From assembly GCA_027605045.1 (NCBI GenBank), contig JAQFWX010000015.1, positions 666,455-730,454 of the forward strand: a stretch of 64,000 nucleotides of DNA, written 5' to 3'. The DNA is from Phallus indusiatus. Taxonomy: Eukaryota > Basidiomycota > Agaricomycetes > Phallales > Phallaceae. Positions within the stretch are counted from its first letter, which is position 1, and every line of letters begins with the position of its first letter. Positions 24,637-36,328 of the stretch are shown piece after piece. The notes beneath the pieces were generated by a model that worked only from the letters and a program-made list of their open reading frames with translations, had not been told where the DNA came from and searched no databases. The position numbers and the translations under genes were made by a program.

Positions 24637-25552
24637 AGGCTTATTTCTGTAGCTCTATCATTCAATTCTGTATCAATTAGCGGTAAGATCCCTATCTTTG
24701 ACGTGTGCTACGATGCTGATGTTCACAACAGTAATTAAGCTTTTGCGATATTAGATATGCAATACATTACTTTATAACGCAATTGTAATTCACAAAGCAC
24801 TTTTACTCATTTAAATTATTCTATGTCCTCAATGCGATTCGTTAATGCCAAGACATCTAGGATCCACGATGTGGGAGTGAGGAGTTGCGGTCGTTGCCAC
24901 CAAAGGGGATCGCACGCCGGCTATCGACAACTGTGATGATAAATTACACTAACGATTAAAATTCTGAACTTGGATAACTTTCGACGACCGTTCGGCCTGT
25001 AGTTGCTTAAACGTTTTAAGTTGTGCCATCAAAGGAGGCCTGAATTCGATCCCTATCGGAAAGGTCATTGAAGTCCTGAAAAAGCTGAATACTCCAAGAC
25101 TGCTATAGGTCTAATAAGAGAATACCAAAAGAATTTTGCTGTCAAAAAGTATGTGTAGCTTCGAAAACATGTTACATGGACTCAAAATAAGGTCACGAGA
25201 CGAATTAGCGGTGGATTTCCCAAAATGGAATCAGCGATCGTTCTGCGTGAGAAGTCGCGATCGGATGCATTTCATGAAATACGCTTATCTTGAACGACCC
25301 TGCTCAGCACTACGTCACTTAAAAGAGAATTCCACGGGGACGGGTATTGGAGCCAACTCACGCAGTACTTATAGCCTAAGAGCAGATAAAAATGCGACGG
25401 TTTACAAATTTGTCAAGGCTTCATCTGTTGCTTGTGGCATGGCTCCAAGCAGGATAGCCGCCCAATGGTTCAACTGCCTATCGGATCGTTGCGACTCTGG
25501 CGAGGCGAAATTAATTTCTTTGATAATTTACGAAGCTTTTGTTTATTCTGCT
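24637..25552. other. Intergenic gap before the CAP59-type gene
   Basis: About 915 nt. An open frame (25136-25552) runs in phase into the downstream gene, but it begins with TTG and adds about 139 residues with no domain before a well-placed type II membrane anchor, so I regard it as leader or promoter sequence. Confidence 0.5.
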
Positions 25553-27271
25553 ATGACAGGTTTTCTTCGCCCGCGCATCTCTCGCCGGTGGATTTTATTC
25601 TCTCTTTTCATCTTCTCCTGTATTTCATTTTACCTTTTCTCACCTGGAAGGATACCCGCAACTACCCTAGGAGGATCCCAGAAGGCTGATCCTTTTTCCA
25701 CAATACCAGCGCCACCCGCTGTTCCTTTCGTTTTGTCCAGCAGGAATAGTAAACTATCGAAGCCGGATGACCGTATAAAAGCATTGGAAAAGGCGTATTC
25801 CTATGGCGCCCATTTCACCGCCCCAAAATACCGACCCGCGTGCGCTCTTCTTCCAACACTGGCCAAGGATTCACGTTTCGTGAAATTGCAACAAGAGTCC
25901 TCGTCGTCCAAACCAAAAACCATCTATCTTGCACTCAATCTAATCAATAATCAACAAGTCTTGCCTACATTTTTTCACGAGCTCTCAACATTAATAACTT
26001 ATTTGCATAATTACCGGTTTTACATCTCAATCTTAGAGAATGGGTCGTCAGATTTGACGCCTGGTTTACTTGTTGTGTTGAGTCAGATTTTGGACACATT
26101 AGGGGTTGTCTATGAGGTGTGTGTTTTGGTTGGTTGTTCGCACAAAGAAAAGCACGCGTAACAGCATTCCAAAGATTACGGTTAGAGGAGATACGGATAT
26201 ACCTCAAAAGGAGGACGGAAGGCGGATCAAAGAGCTCATTAGGGTACGAAATGGTGTAATGCAATCGCTGTACGATGGAACAGCTGCCAAGGCTATTGGA
26301 ACAGACGGTTTTGATCTTGTTCTATTCATGAACGATATCGTTTGGTGTGTTTCTGATGTCCTTGAGGTGTGTTCATATTTTCATGCTCTGCTTTCTTATT
26401 AATGGTAATACCTGACGGGAAAACGATAGATAATATATGAACACATCAACAAAAACGCACATATGACGTGTACAACCGACTGGGGCAGCAAAGTCGTATA
26501 TGATCGCTGGGTAGCGCGCACAATGACCGGACGGTAGGAACCATCTAGATTGACTTGCTATATTTTTACTTAAAATCCATTTCCTTCATAGACCCTTTTA
26601 CTTGCAAAGTGATCTTACAGAATACTTCAACGGCGACACTGCTTGGCAACCTCCGTACCCTAGCCCACTACCAGATGATGACGACGCGCGCGAAAAATTC
26701 CTTTCTCTCCAAGTTTTCCAGGTCTTCAGCTGCTGGAACGGTGCCGCTGTCATCAATCCCCAAGTTTTTGTCGATAACACAGGGTCTCCATCCTCTTCAC
26801 ATGAATTGTCAAGAACCGATAATAGTCCCATTCGGTTCAGAATGGCGAAAAATGACGATAAACGTGTGACAGAGAAGGCAAGCGAATGTTACCTGATTTG
26901 TGTCGATCTATGGCTCAGAGGTTTGGGGAGAATTCTCATGGTCCCTCGGGCGAGGTTGGTTGCAAATCAAAAATTTTCTGTTTAATGCCAACCACTCATT
27001 TGTTCCTCCAGCGTCGCGTATGAATTATCCGAGTATGAGCTGTTTCGACAAGACGGAGGCCGAACACAACCTCATCCTATAGGTATAGAACGCGCTCAAT
27101 CTCGCGTGCAATCTACGCCTCCTCTCGTGTGGAAAGATGAGCCTCCGGCGCAAGTCGTGTACCATGATTACGCGCAATGGTATGCACCAGAGGTATGTTT
27201 CCTTTTACGCGTTTCTTTCAATAGTTTGCTCACTCTAAGTTCAGCGCTGGGGACCTTGGGATGAACCGTGA
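25553..27271 (+). CDS. CAP59-family alpha-1,3-mannosyltransferase-like glycosyltransferase, 476 aa
   Basis: Six exons in phase: 25553-26116, 26175-26366, 26430-26533, 26592-26954, 27012-27192 and 27245-27271. The start MTGFLRPRISRRWILFS gives a short cytosolic tail and one membrane anchor (ILFSLFIFSCISFYLF), so a type II Golgi protein. Family blocks: YLALNLINNQQVLPTFFHEL, YRFYISILENGSSDLTPGLL, RIKELIRVRN, DLVLFMNDIVW, MTCTTDWGSKVVYDRWVAR, FQVFSCWNGAAVINPQVF and SECYLICVDLW. This is the pattern of fungal CAP59/CMT1-type mannosyltransferases that build extracellular or cell-wall glycans; the exact acceptor is unknown. The last exon encodes only RWGPWDEP. ATG14-like lies upstream in the same direction. 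Confidence 0.88.
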
Positions 27272-27488
27272 TAATTCAGAGATATGTATGTATGTAAAAT
27301 TTAGGGGCTACACAAATGAAAATGTACAGCGGTAAAACCAGGCAAAAAAAAACATCTATTGTTGAGAAAGAGAACAGACTAAGTAGAGAACTGTAAAAAA
27401 AAACGAGGAGAACGGAGCGTAGCCCTACCGGGGCCTATGTGTCAGGGCCCAGGAATTTTCATTGCACGAAGGTCCGGGGTATTATGAT

Positions 27489-29189
27489 TTAGTCCTGAGC
27501 GGGCTGAATTTCTAAATCTTCCACAGATACGGGTCCTTCATGAGCGTCTCCTTCTACGTTTATATCCTCCTCCGGAGTGGCGAACTCGACAGTTATGACT
27601 TGATGTATGCGATGAAGGACGTTTGAAAATTGGAGTGATGGCAAGGATGCGTTGCTAGCCTCAATCTTAGCCGAGTTGAGGCTGCGAAGGTCGAGTGTAA
27701 AATCGGCTACAAGAATACCGGATAAACTTTCGAGGGGAAAATTCAGGATAAGCTCGTATATATCTTGGATTAAACAAGGATCTTACGCGTTTTGAAGGAT
27801 AGTGTAGCCTTGTGATAAACCCGTCCCGGGCAAAAGGAACTAAACGCAGTCCTAGCATGACTAGATCAACGCAAGGAATATAAAAAAATACGTACGTTTT
27901 GAATCTGAAAAGAGGAGAAAAAAACTTTCAAAACAAACCAGTTATATTATTACAAAAAACTTACACTTAATAACACCACATCTGTGATAGTAATAACTAT
28001 CACGAAGCTTATAGACTTATGAACTGAGAGATCTTTTAATGCGGATTCGTTTACTTACCAGCATCTTAGGACACCTCATGATTGCTGTTAAATTATGTTT
28101 AAGGCTATTGTTACTAGCATGACTTACTTTGTTGAAGTATTACAGAGACGAGACTATCCCTATTTTCAATTCCAGTCTCTCGTTTCAATTTCCAAACTCC
28201 CCAAACCTTCCATATGCAAATGCTGAATACAGATATGTCAGTGAAAATGACACAAATTCCACTAGCTAATTCCAGCAAGACAGGTCCGGCTAACGTGTAT
28301 TTTCGTTTTTTAATTAGCCAAATTTATTGATGATAAACGCAGAGTAACATACTAGGCAAACTAAACGCTGAGGCAGTGAGATATGTCCTTATGTATCACA
28401 AACATATTTGAGTTATTCACCTTGGAAGACATCCGGGAAACGCTATAAAACCTAGATGAACAACGGTGAAGTCAGTTACATAAATTTTTACGACTTGATA
28501 TTTTTCACCATAGACTTGGAGTATCAAGCTTGAGAAAAGACCAAAAGCTAAAATCACGGCAGGGATTTTACCTCTACCGCACAAAGCATATGCTCGAGCA
28601 ACTAACGAGCCTATGACAATAATTAATCAATTGTTTTTTCAATTTCATGGAGCACATACCTTGAATCCCACTATGGGATATAACCATAGCGGTGTTTAAT
28701 ATATCGTCCATCGCGTTACAAGTCCTTTGAATTTATTTAATGCCAGTACGAGGATAAAGATATTATAATATACCTTCCTAGCTTGAAAGCATTTGAGAAT
28801 GATGACGAGAAATTGAAGAAAAATCGACTTACCGGTAGGTAGCTCACCACCAGAAGAAGTACTTGCTGAACTAGCGTCCCATATCTTGTGAAAATGTACA
28901 ACCAAGTAATTAAACTGAATGGTTTGAGCCATATATGCTCTTTTTCTCGAGGAAAATTTAACAGAGTGTTATAGATGAGAAGCGCTATAATTTGGTTCTA
29001 TGATATGTGTTTTAGTCCTCAAAGTTAGATTACGCACTTATAGAACTGTAGAAAAGCTGGTAGAAATTGCTATTCGTATTCCGTTAGATAAACATGAGTG
29101 TTTGACATCAAAGCAGAGACATACAAATCTTCCTGGATGATCTCATCTATGTTTGAAGCAATAGTTATGTTATTACTTGTGCTGTTCAT
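27489..29189 (-). CDS. DUF6533-A, seven-helix-type membrane protein
   Basis: Start MNSTSNNITIASNIDEI at 29189. An 8-nt micro-exon (29045-29038) follows, then the DUF6533 signature FPREKEHIWLKPFSL and YIFTRYGTL. Further on are ARAYALCGRGK with hydrophobic helices and ILVADFTLDLRSLNSAKI, and an acidic tail FATPEEDINVEG...EIQPAQD with TAA at 27489-27491. DUF6533 is a basidiomycete-expanded family of membrane proteins of unknown function, often annotated only by this N-terminal block. Splice signals are regular except that exon 3 uses a shifted acceptor (ATTATAG, eight nt downstream of the position used in the paralogues), which restores the frame. I have not assigned every intron between 28000 and 28850. 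Paralogues lie at 45169-46926 and 48665-50308 on the same strand. Confidence 0.75.
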
Positions 29190-29561
29190 GATGATAAGGG
29201 GCACTGTGGCAGGCGTTTTTTGGTGATTGAACTTTTAGTTTGTAGATGTCGACACTATAAATGTAATTTGAGTCATGGCGTAAAATTTCTTGAGTGCATT
29301 GAAGATTTTTTGTTCATACTATATCTGGTATATCAAGGACATCCCAAAGCCTGTGTGCCCTCTTTTGATGTAGTACCGAGTCGAAGTCGCAGATGAAGCT
29401 CACGGAATCTCGCTGAGAATTGATTTATATCAAAATCCAAGAAAACACGCTTCGTCTCGACTCAAGTTGTCATTGACTAGTGACTCGCTTGTCTGGTGTA
29501 GCTGAAAAAGGGTTTGATTTCCCATTGCAAAGTCAGGAATGATGGACTCAGCCCGAGATAG

Positions 29562-29912
29562 ATTACAGCGATTCCTATTATGTAAGAGAATCTCTTCTGG
29601 TAAGCTAAAATTTATTTCTACTATATCTCACTCAAATCTCAGTGAATTTCCTTGAAACTTTGGGAGATGGTTTCTCTTCATAAATACTAGGGAACCCTGC
29701 AAAAAAACATCCAAAAATTTCAAAGGTCATTTTTAGACCAAAACCCATTTTTGAGAATTTTCAAAATTTTTCATTGGGGTTCCCTAGTACTTATCAATGA
29801 AAATTACGTCCCAAAATTTCAAAATAATTTACTGAGTTTTGAGCAAGCTATGCTTGGAATAAAATCGTGCTTAACCAGAAGAATTCTCTTATGTAATAGG
29901 AAGCGCTGTAAT
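29562..29912. repeat. Foldback/MITE-like element with ~140-bp terminal inverted repeats
   Basis: The left end ATTACAGCGATTCCTATTA (29562) pairs with the right end, whose reverse complement reads ATTACAGCGCTTCCTATTA (29912). Pairing continues inwards through TAAGAGAAT..CTTCTGGT, CTCAGTGAAT / CTCAGTAAAT and TACTAGGGAACCC (to about 29702 and from about 29775), leaving a core of about 70 bp rich in A and T. Total 351 bp, no coding capacity. The arms show many substitutions, so the element is old. I see no clear target-site duplication. The family is unknown. Confidence 0.7.
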
Positions 29913-31107
29913 GTCACACCTTAGTGTTTTCATAAACACCCATGTCGAACTCGACGGATACGCTGAGTTTGGGTGATTAGTGATGTGGGATAAGTTATAC
30001 GATCATAGGATTCATAGCACTATACGCGGTACTAATTTGTGGCACTGTAAGAAGTAAGAAGTACAAGGTCGGCCATAAGATGGGGCACAAGATGATGGAA
30101 ACAAACACCTCAGTTCTATCATGTGCATATCCTCTAGGGTAAATTATAAGCCAATGCTAAAACCCCGACAAGTCATCATGATTTCTTCAATTTTTTTGGA
30201 AATCGGAATTTCGCCTGGTAGATTGTCAACTTGATTACGCCGAAGGAGTCCAGGAACTCATATGCATCATGATCTTCACGCGAAATGTAGTGCCTGTCGT
30301 TGCTCTACTGTAACGCCATTGCGTCTCATCGCACACTAATTCCATTCGTTTGTAATTGACAATATTTGAAAATGTCTTCATCAATTTTCTGATATATCAA
30401 AGGTCACCTATAAAAAATGATACCTTCTAAATGTACATCAAGTTTCGGTCAGGAACGAGGTCAGGTGCTTATCAAGATGGAATACCGACGGTCCCGTTCC
30501 AAAGCATAGTTAGCATGCTGCATCATGCATCTTGTCTAAACCATGGCCCTTTATGCATTATGATTTGAGAGCATTTGAGATCTCGTTCAAGGTCTGTCAG
30601 CCATGAGAATATGCATGTCCGAATGTATAATAAATATGAACGGAGGGTACCTCGATTAAAATTGAAAACTCCGCCTCATGGACATCATGATCATGATGTG
30701 CACGTAGAGTGCCCGCCTAATGGTAGCCTAGAATCTTCTGCGCCACCGTGGCCTATTACACTGATATAGGATTAATGTTGAAAACTCCCATCAACCTTTT
30801 CAAGGGCCAAGGCTCGGAGCTGCCTTAGGTCTCAAATGGGACGAGACTGTTGTTGGTTCGCATAGTTTCGAAAAAAGTCCGTGTAGTGCCTGACAATCCA
30901 GTTACTGTACATACATGCGTCGCATAGTACCATTGAATCTCACCGACGGCAATGATTGTGGTAAATTCGTCTGGGATAAGCTTCACAATTGGGAGCGCGG
31001 CATTACGCGTTCAAGTTCAATTTTCGCTAAACGCATTTGAGCATCGCCCCGTGACTCTTCTCCGTCTTGTTCAAGACAAAATATTCGTTTTTTTTTGGAT
31101 TTTTTTT
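29913..31107. other. Intergenic gap between foldback element and right arm
   Basis: About 1.2 kb (and 29190-29561 on the other side of the element) with no recognised gene. Open frames at 30575-30769 and 30952-31140 are short and motif-free. The former encodes a His/Asp-rich run from CATGATGATG-like sequence and is not convincing. Confidence 0.5.
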
Positions 31108-31313
31108 AGAGAGTCAGCCATATTTTCGCAGTTCTGCTAGTCAAAACTGTTGACAGGGCTGATGACCTTGCGTGTAAACATAGATAAATACATATAACAT
31201 AAACTCAAATATGGATTAAACACATAGAATCTCATGCCTGAGTCGTTCGTCAAGATACACGCACACCTTGATGGGTAGCGCGGAATTCGTTCGGCTGGGT
31301 TAATAGTTGAATA

Positions 31314-32571
31314 CTAGTCATAATACAACCCGCCATTTATCGAGATAGTTTGTCCTTGAAGTTGGAAAAAAATTAGCCGTGTAAGTAACATATGGTAAAA
31401 AATTAGCTACACACCCGTAACAAAACCCGCGTTGTCCGAGGCAAGGTAGGATACTAATGCAGCCACCTCTTCGGACGAGCCGGCTCGTTGCACTGGAGTT
31501 TGTTCGATAGCCTGAGGGGGATGCCCACGTCAGTGCTGACGTACAACGCATACATAAATAGCTACCAACCAATTTCAAAAGCGCATCTCCTGCGTCTTCT
31601 TCGCCCATCCCTTTCCCTGGCAATTTTATTCAGCGATGGTCAATATAACAAAGAAGCATGATCACGAACAGATATCTGTCACAACAGGGCCGGGTGCATA
31701 AGCATTAACCGTGATCTTTGAGGGAGCTAATTCAGTGGCTTATACAATAGAGTGTCAGCTTTGCAAGAAGGAAATTTGTTACTACATGGACTCACCGAGA
31801 GATTGAGTTAGACCTCGCACCCCGAATTTAGATGCCGAGTAAGGTCCGAGCATAGGGGAGCCTAAAATTGATCAGATAATTTAAAGAGAATTTTTCTTTT
31901 TTCGTGTTGCTAACCTCTTTTGCTCCCCACAGAGGCTCCTCCTGGATATTCGATGTTAGCCTGAGAGAGAAATATGATATTGATGGCATGGGAATGGTCT
32001 ACCAATAATCCTTCCTCCGCTTCCTTGCTTTAACATCTGACGAGCTGCCGCACGATAACAGAGGAACACGCCATCCAAGTTGACTTCCAATACCTTTTTC
32101 CAGTTCGAGAATGAAGCTAATTATATCAGTTTAGTAGTGATACGCGTAATAATAAATTTAATTACTGTCGACGATTGGAGCCAACGGCGTCGTGAGTCCT
32201 GAGTTGGCGACCGTCTTTCAAATATTCAGTGTTATTACGCGTGCGATGGCCAAGAGATTATCAAATCAACATACAACATGAAGTTCCCCGAGTTCTGACA
32301 CAGTTCTGTCTACCAATTCCTGTACAAAATCTTCGTTACTGACATCTCCGGTTACGATAATCGCTTTGCGGCCTTTCTGCTCGATTATTTTCGCCACTTC
32401 CTGGAGTAAGTCAGTACTGTGGGGAAGGCTATTCAGTGCGACGTCAAAACCATCTTCAGCGAGTTGAATTGCAATTGCACGGCCGATGCCACGAGATGCT
32501 CCTGTTACTATTGCTACACGAGTTTTTGCGGGTTTGAGGGGGATAGCGATGGTATCTGAGGAGTTGGACAT
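31314..32571 (-). CDS. SDR-D, intact short-chain dehydrogenase/reductase
   Basis: The model mirrors SDR-C, with about seven introns and about 268 aa, start [13 protein letters not shown] at 32571 and TAG at 31314-31316. It differs from SDR-C at about seven of the first 99 residues. The nucleotide-binding turn TGASRGIG, Ser in GGASVGSK and the catalytic YSASK are all present, so this copy should be active. The C-terminal part reads [37 protein letters not shown] and ISINGG. Every intron boundary I checked is intact, including the unusual donor GTTGGT after ALLKL that is shared with SDR-C. Cytosolic NAD(P)(H) oxidoreductase of unknown substrate. Confidence 0.87.
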
Positions 32572-32616
32572 ATTAGAGTAAAAGTGAGTTGTGCTAGGGA
32601 AGCAACAGCTTGCGGA

Positions 32617-32623
32617 ATTTATA
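32617..32623 (-). promoter_or_regulatory. TATA box of SDR-D
   Basis: The minus strand reads TATAAAT 46 nt before the ATG, the same spacing as in SDR-C, so the core promoter was duplicated with the gene. Confidence 0.6.
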
Positions 32624-33434
32624 GACTTCACAAACCATGTATCATGCGGAACGAATTTCAGTCCCTGGGCTGTGAAGACATACCATTATCAATCGTCAGA
32701 GTGAAAGCTTGGCTTCTCCATGTTGGTGATTACATACCTCGTGCTTGAGTTGATCGCTAAAGCCATACAATTGCTAATATCACAAGGGAGACCATGCTTT
32801 ATATTACCATACCATGGGTATCATCGTAATGGTTCCCAATACTCCTCCGAGTGATGAGAATAACACAACCTCTCTCGATGTCTTGACTTATATGCATTGC
32901 TTCATAAGCAAGGGTGTCATTGCTCGAAGTTAATCCCCTCACTGAGCTTGACGGGACTGAAGAGCGCAAGCATTCCGCTTGTCAGGGGATTTTGAAGACT
33001 CAATTGCATAGGTAGGAAGAGACGCCCGCCCGCAAGCTCCTCGGGAGAGTCGGCTCAAGTTTTTCCTTCTTGCAATGGCATCCCTTATTATCAACAATTT
33101 GCCACATCGTTGTTAAGAAACACCGCGTCTCTACGGAACCTGTCGTATACTTGGATCCCACTACGATTATGATAGGACCTCCGGCGGACAGAACAACTTG
33201 AAACTCGACCTCGGAGATTGGATAAAGCAGAGAGGATGAATGAGAATGAATTGAAATAAAATGAACTCCGGTTGATGCCACAGTTATGAGATTCCGAGAA
33301 AATCCCGATCGAACTTGACGCCTCTTGCGTGGACGATAACCATCATCGCCTTGAAATTTTGGCGTCGATGGTGTAAATCGCTCCGATGTGACTCAGTGAG
33401 TGTGACTTACATCACGACTGGCGCTAAATACATT

Positions 33435-35987
33435 CGTACGGAACGTATTGTTGTCTCTCAAACCGGTACGTGTGCTCCTGCCTTGCCTCGCTCCCCGTGA
33501 AGGTGTCCGTGGTAGGTTGGGGGAAGAGCTGTGCTCAGAACGCGGAACAAGACCGCCAGGTGGGCGGGCTCTTGCTCGACGAATTCGGACGCCGTCACTC
33601 GGATTCTCGGAGTGACACGAGATTGTGCTGTTGAGTGCTCTAGCGAGCGTTAGGGTGGGATGGAGGGCGCGAAAGAATGAGGGAAAGGATGATGGTGCCG
33701 GTGACGACGCTAGGATGTCCCTAGCTTGAGTGCGATGACGAGGAGAGCAACACGCGATGGGCTCTGACGCCCGCGAGCTCCGATTCAGCAAGAGTCCGGA
33801 CATGTACATTGGTATCGTTCCGGCGTTTTCTCGTACAATACGGACACTGGCGAGCCCAATATATACCTCCAAGAGGCCTGGCAGCTCGTCAGCACCACTC
33901 GTGATTGTCGATGATCAGATACTGGTATCACAATATTATGTCGCAACCGGTAGGACACCTTACAAGCTCACTCTGAGTGAGGTACTTAAAACTGTCTGTT
34001 AGATCATAATTTAGCATCAGTCCGAGTTCTAACGTACTCTTGGTTTGACGGGCGACCCAAGCAATTTCTTGTCGACTCAAAGCGTTACGGATGATACCAC
34101 TGAACGTTTGGTCAATTTTAACCAAGAAACGTGTCTGTGAGTGTGTTCAAAATTACAATAACTGCGTTATCATGAGATGTAGAGACAATTGTACGTATAG
34201 TCCTTTAAGAATGGCTACTGATCAAAAGTACTTCATAACAATTGGCAGCGTTCATTTAACAACAAAGAGTTTCGAGATACAGTGCACATGGTGTCGTGGA
34301 CGTCGATGTCCGTCAATACTGTTGGCGATTCAGAAAGCCTTATCGACCTTTCGAAAAGATCGTCATGACCAACCGACGTTGATCCTTCTCTTGGACCATG
34401 TTGCCAACGATGTAAAAATCAGAGGGCCATTTAGATCCGGTATCATGACACCAGCTGACTGTGGATATCATTCTTGATCTCAAGCAACTAACTGGCGGCT
34501 TATCCCTGAGCCCCTGACCGAACAAAAATCACAAATTGCTTAACGTCGATAAGCCTAGTACAAGAATATATGAGAATATATCGTGTGAGATTTATTGTAA
34601 CTCGTCATTGATTTTCCTATCTCAACTCACATTTACATAACAGGGTCGTAGTGCGCGTTTTGATCCCTGAAGCGCATTCGACTTCTCACACGAAAAATTG
34701 CTGTTTCGCTCAGTTGGAGCGGTTCGTATCGTTTTTGGCCGATGCACTGTTATTCTATTCACACGGGGCCTGGGTTGGAGGACTGGAACAAAATGCTGTA
34801 CTGTTCAAACATAGATTCGTTGTTCGAATTTAAGCAGATAAGGCTAATTCGTCATCTTATATATAATGGGGTAAGTCTCAAGTATTGTAACCGGTTGTAT
34901 CAATGTTCGTCTCATGTACTGTACATCTATTAGATTTCAATTGATTTTGGATTGGATTTGGTTGGACCCTCAATTCAGCCCGAAATGAGAATCAGGCCGA
35001 ACCATTTTTTTCGTGTCTTGACCCTGAGCAGCTCCAATGTGATTTCCCACCAAGGCATATGTCTACGAAAGGGTTTAATTGTCATGTGCAGTCATCTTCT
35101 TCAACAACGATGAAAACATCTTACGGAGACACGCTGGCAGAAGGCAAACGTCGAATGCTGCTGGTTTGAGCTGATGCTAATTTCTAACTGTGGACGGGTT
35201 GCTCTGTAAGTGTCTCGTGGGATTGCCCGTTTCAGCACTTATCCAAACGCAGCTAAAAAGTCTCGTCACTCCGCTCCCTTATAATTCTCCCGGACCATAT
35301 GCCTTGTATTGGTTTAGATAGAAGATAAGGGTACATCCACTCAGAATTTGTTTCAGTTTCTTGACCCTGAATGAGTAATTTGCATTACATGTGACTGCTT
35401 TAACCATAATTTTGAAATTACAACAATTATTTTGGTGAACAGGTCTAAAGTGCATAAAGGAGAAGACCTCGAGCAAATTCCTATGGCTCCTATGAATTGC
35501 AATAGTCAGTTTGGTACAGTGAGAGGGGCCAACTATTCACAAATGTTTCAGAGCTCCTGTCCGTTGTTTTGATTCTTGGTTTTGAATATGAGTAAAAACC
35601 TTTGTTCATGATTTATGACAACAGTCCTATCATTATGGGTCGTATTTTCTCGTTCAACCTTTTTTCGTAATCTCAAAGGGTTTTGCACTAATTTTTCCCT
35701 GAACGCGTTGATCGTGTTTTCGCAGATAAGCAAAGGATACTTACGGCCCGATTGCAGGGGAATTATGTCATTGGAAAGGGATGCGAACTATCTGGGAGAT
35801 AAAGGCATGTGGTTTGTTTATTCGCACCAAGAAATTGTTGGAACTAAAGTGATCTCGTGCATGTAAAAAAACAGGTTCAAATCACCATGCTTTGGGCATT
35901 ATTCAGCTCCACCGGAATCTCAGGTACAAGTATGTATCTGTTTGTTTGATTGTTTGCTTTCCTAGCGCTTCCCCATTCAAAAAAAAG
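33435..35987. other. Long intergenic region with a GC-rich patch
   Basis: About 2.5 kb. From 33440 to about 33880 base composition rises sharply (many CG dinucleotides, GCGGGC and CGCGAGC words) and a 159-codon minus-strand frame is open, rich in Arg, Ser and Pro. I cannot match it to a family and treat it as unexplained. The rest is A/T-rich, with only short frames. No RNA gene recognised. Confidence 0.45.
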
Positions 35988-35994
35988 TATAAAA
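35988..35994 (+). promoter_or_regulatory. TATA box of the small secreted-peptide candidate
   Basis: TATAAAA lies 76 nt upstream of the ATG at 36070, followed by a plausible A/C-rich leader. Confidence 0.5.
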
Positions 35995-36069
35995 CTCACG
36001 ACCTCTATGCCTTGTAATAACAACACAAGTTACAACAGCTTTGCTCAACTTGCTTGAAACACTACTATC

Positions 36070-36328
36070 ATGCTCTTCTCAACCTTTGCTAAGCTCGTCA
36101 CTGTCTTATTCGCTTTGGCCGTGGTAAATGCGGCTCCTACTAACGAGTATGGATTCTATTCTCATATTTGTTGTATGCATCGCTGACTATGTTAACTGAA
36201 GAGCCGCCAACGTCCGCCGCAAGTAAGACCTTCTCGTTCAATGAAATAGCATGTCGTTTAAGTATATGTAACTCCATTTCAGCGGTGGGCCTTGTCCTTC
36301 AAATGCTGCTCTGTGTGGGAAGATCTAA
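36070..36328 (+). CDS. Putative small secreted peptide precursor, about 47 aa
   Basis: After a TATA box, the ATG at 36070 opens a textbook signal peptide, MLFSTFAKLVTVLFALAVVN followed by AAPTNE. Two introns with canonical ends and branch-like motifs (GTATGG...GAAG and GTAAGA...CAG) then join EAANVRR to NGGPCPSNAALCGKI and TAA at 36326-36328. The RR before NGG looks like a Kex2-type processing site, leaving a short Cys-containing peptide. A third short intron (40 nt) from the second-last Cys codon would instead extend the product to about 36488 with HGALFFEHDCYLSTRS. I recognise no family, and there is no CaaX end, so it is not a mating pheromone precursor. Gene-like structure, but coding evidence is thin. 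Confidence 0.45.

Larger units (their letters stand above)
31108..33434. repeat. Right arm of the ~2.3 kb inverted duplication (partner 1976-4310)
   Basis: This is the reverse-complement copy of the left arm, containing SDR-D and its upstream block. The outer edge is at CTGGCGCTAAATA (ending 33434), the inner edge near the AGTCAGCCATATTTTC motif at about 31110. Together with the left arm it brackets about 27 kb of sequence. Confidence 0.85.

Noticed and set aside
25136..25552. In-frame upstream extension of the CAP59-type gene
   Set aside because: Begins with TTG and adds about 139 residues with no domain before a normal type II membrane anchor; more likely leader sequence.
30575..30769. His-rich small protein frame
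   Set aside because: Short, with a run produced by CATGATG-type repeats and no gene structure around it.
33393..33872. 159-codon minus-strand frame as a gene
   Set aside because: Low-complexity Arg/Ser/Pro composition in a GC-rich patch, with no domain or gene structure; kept only as a composition anomaly.
35860..35895. T-arm-like GGTTCAAATC as a tRNA gene
   Set aside because: The flanking stem does not pair and there is no acceptor, D or anticodon arm.
36070..36328. Mating pheromone precursor
   Set aside because: It has a signal peptide and no C-terminal CaaX motif, unlike basidiomycete pheromone precursors.
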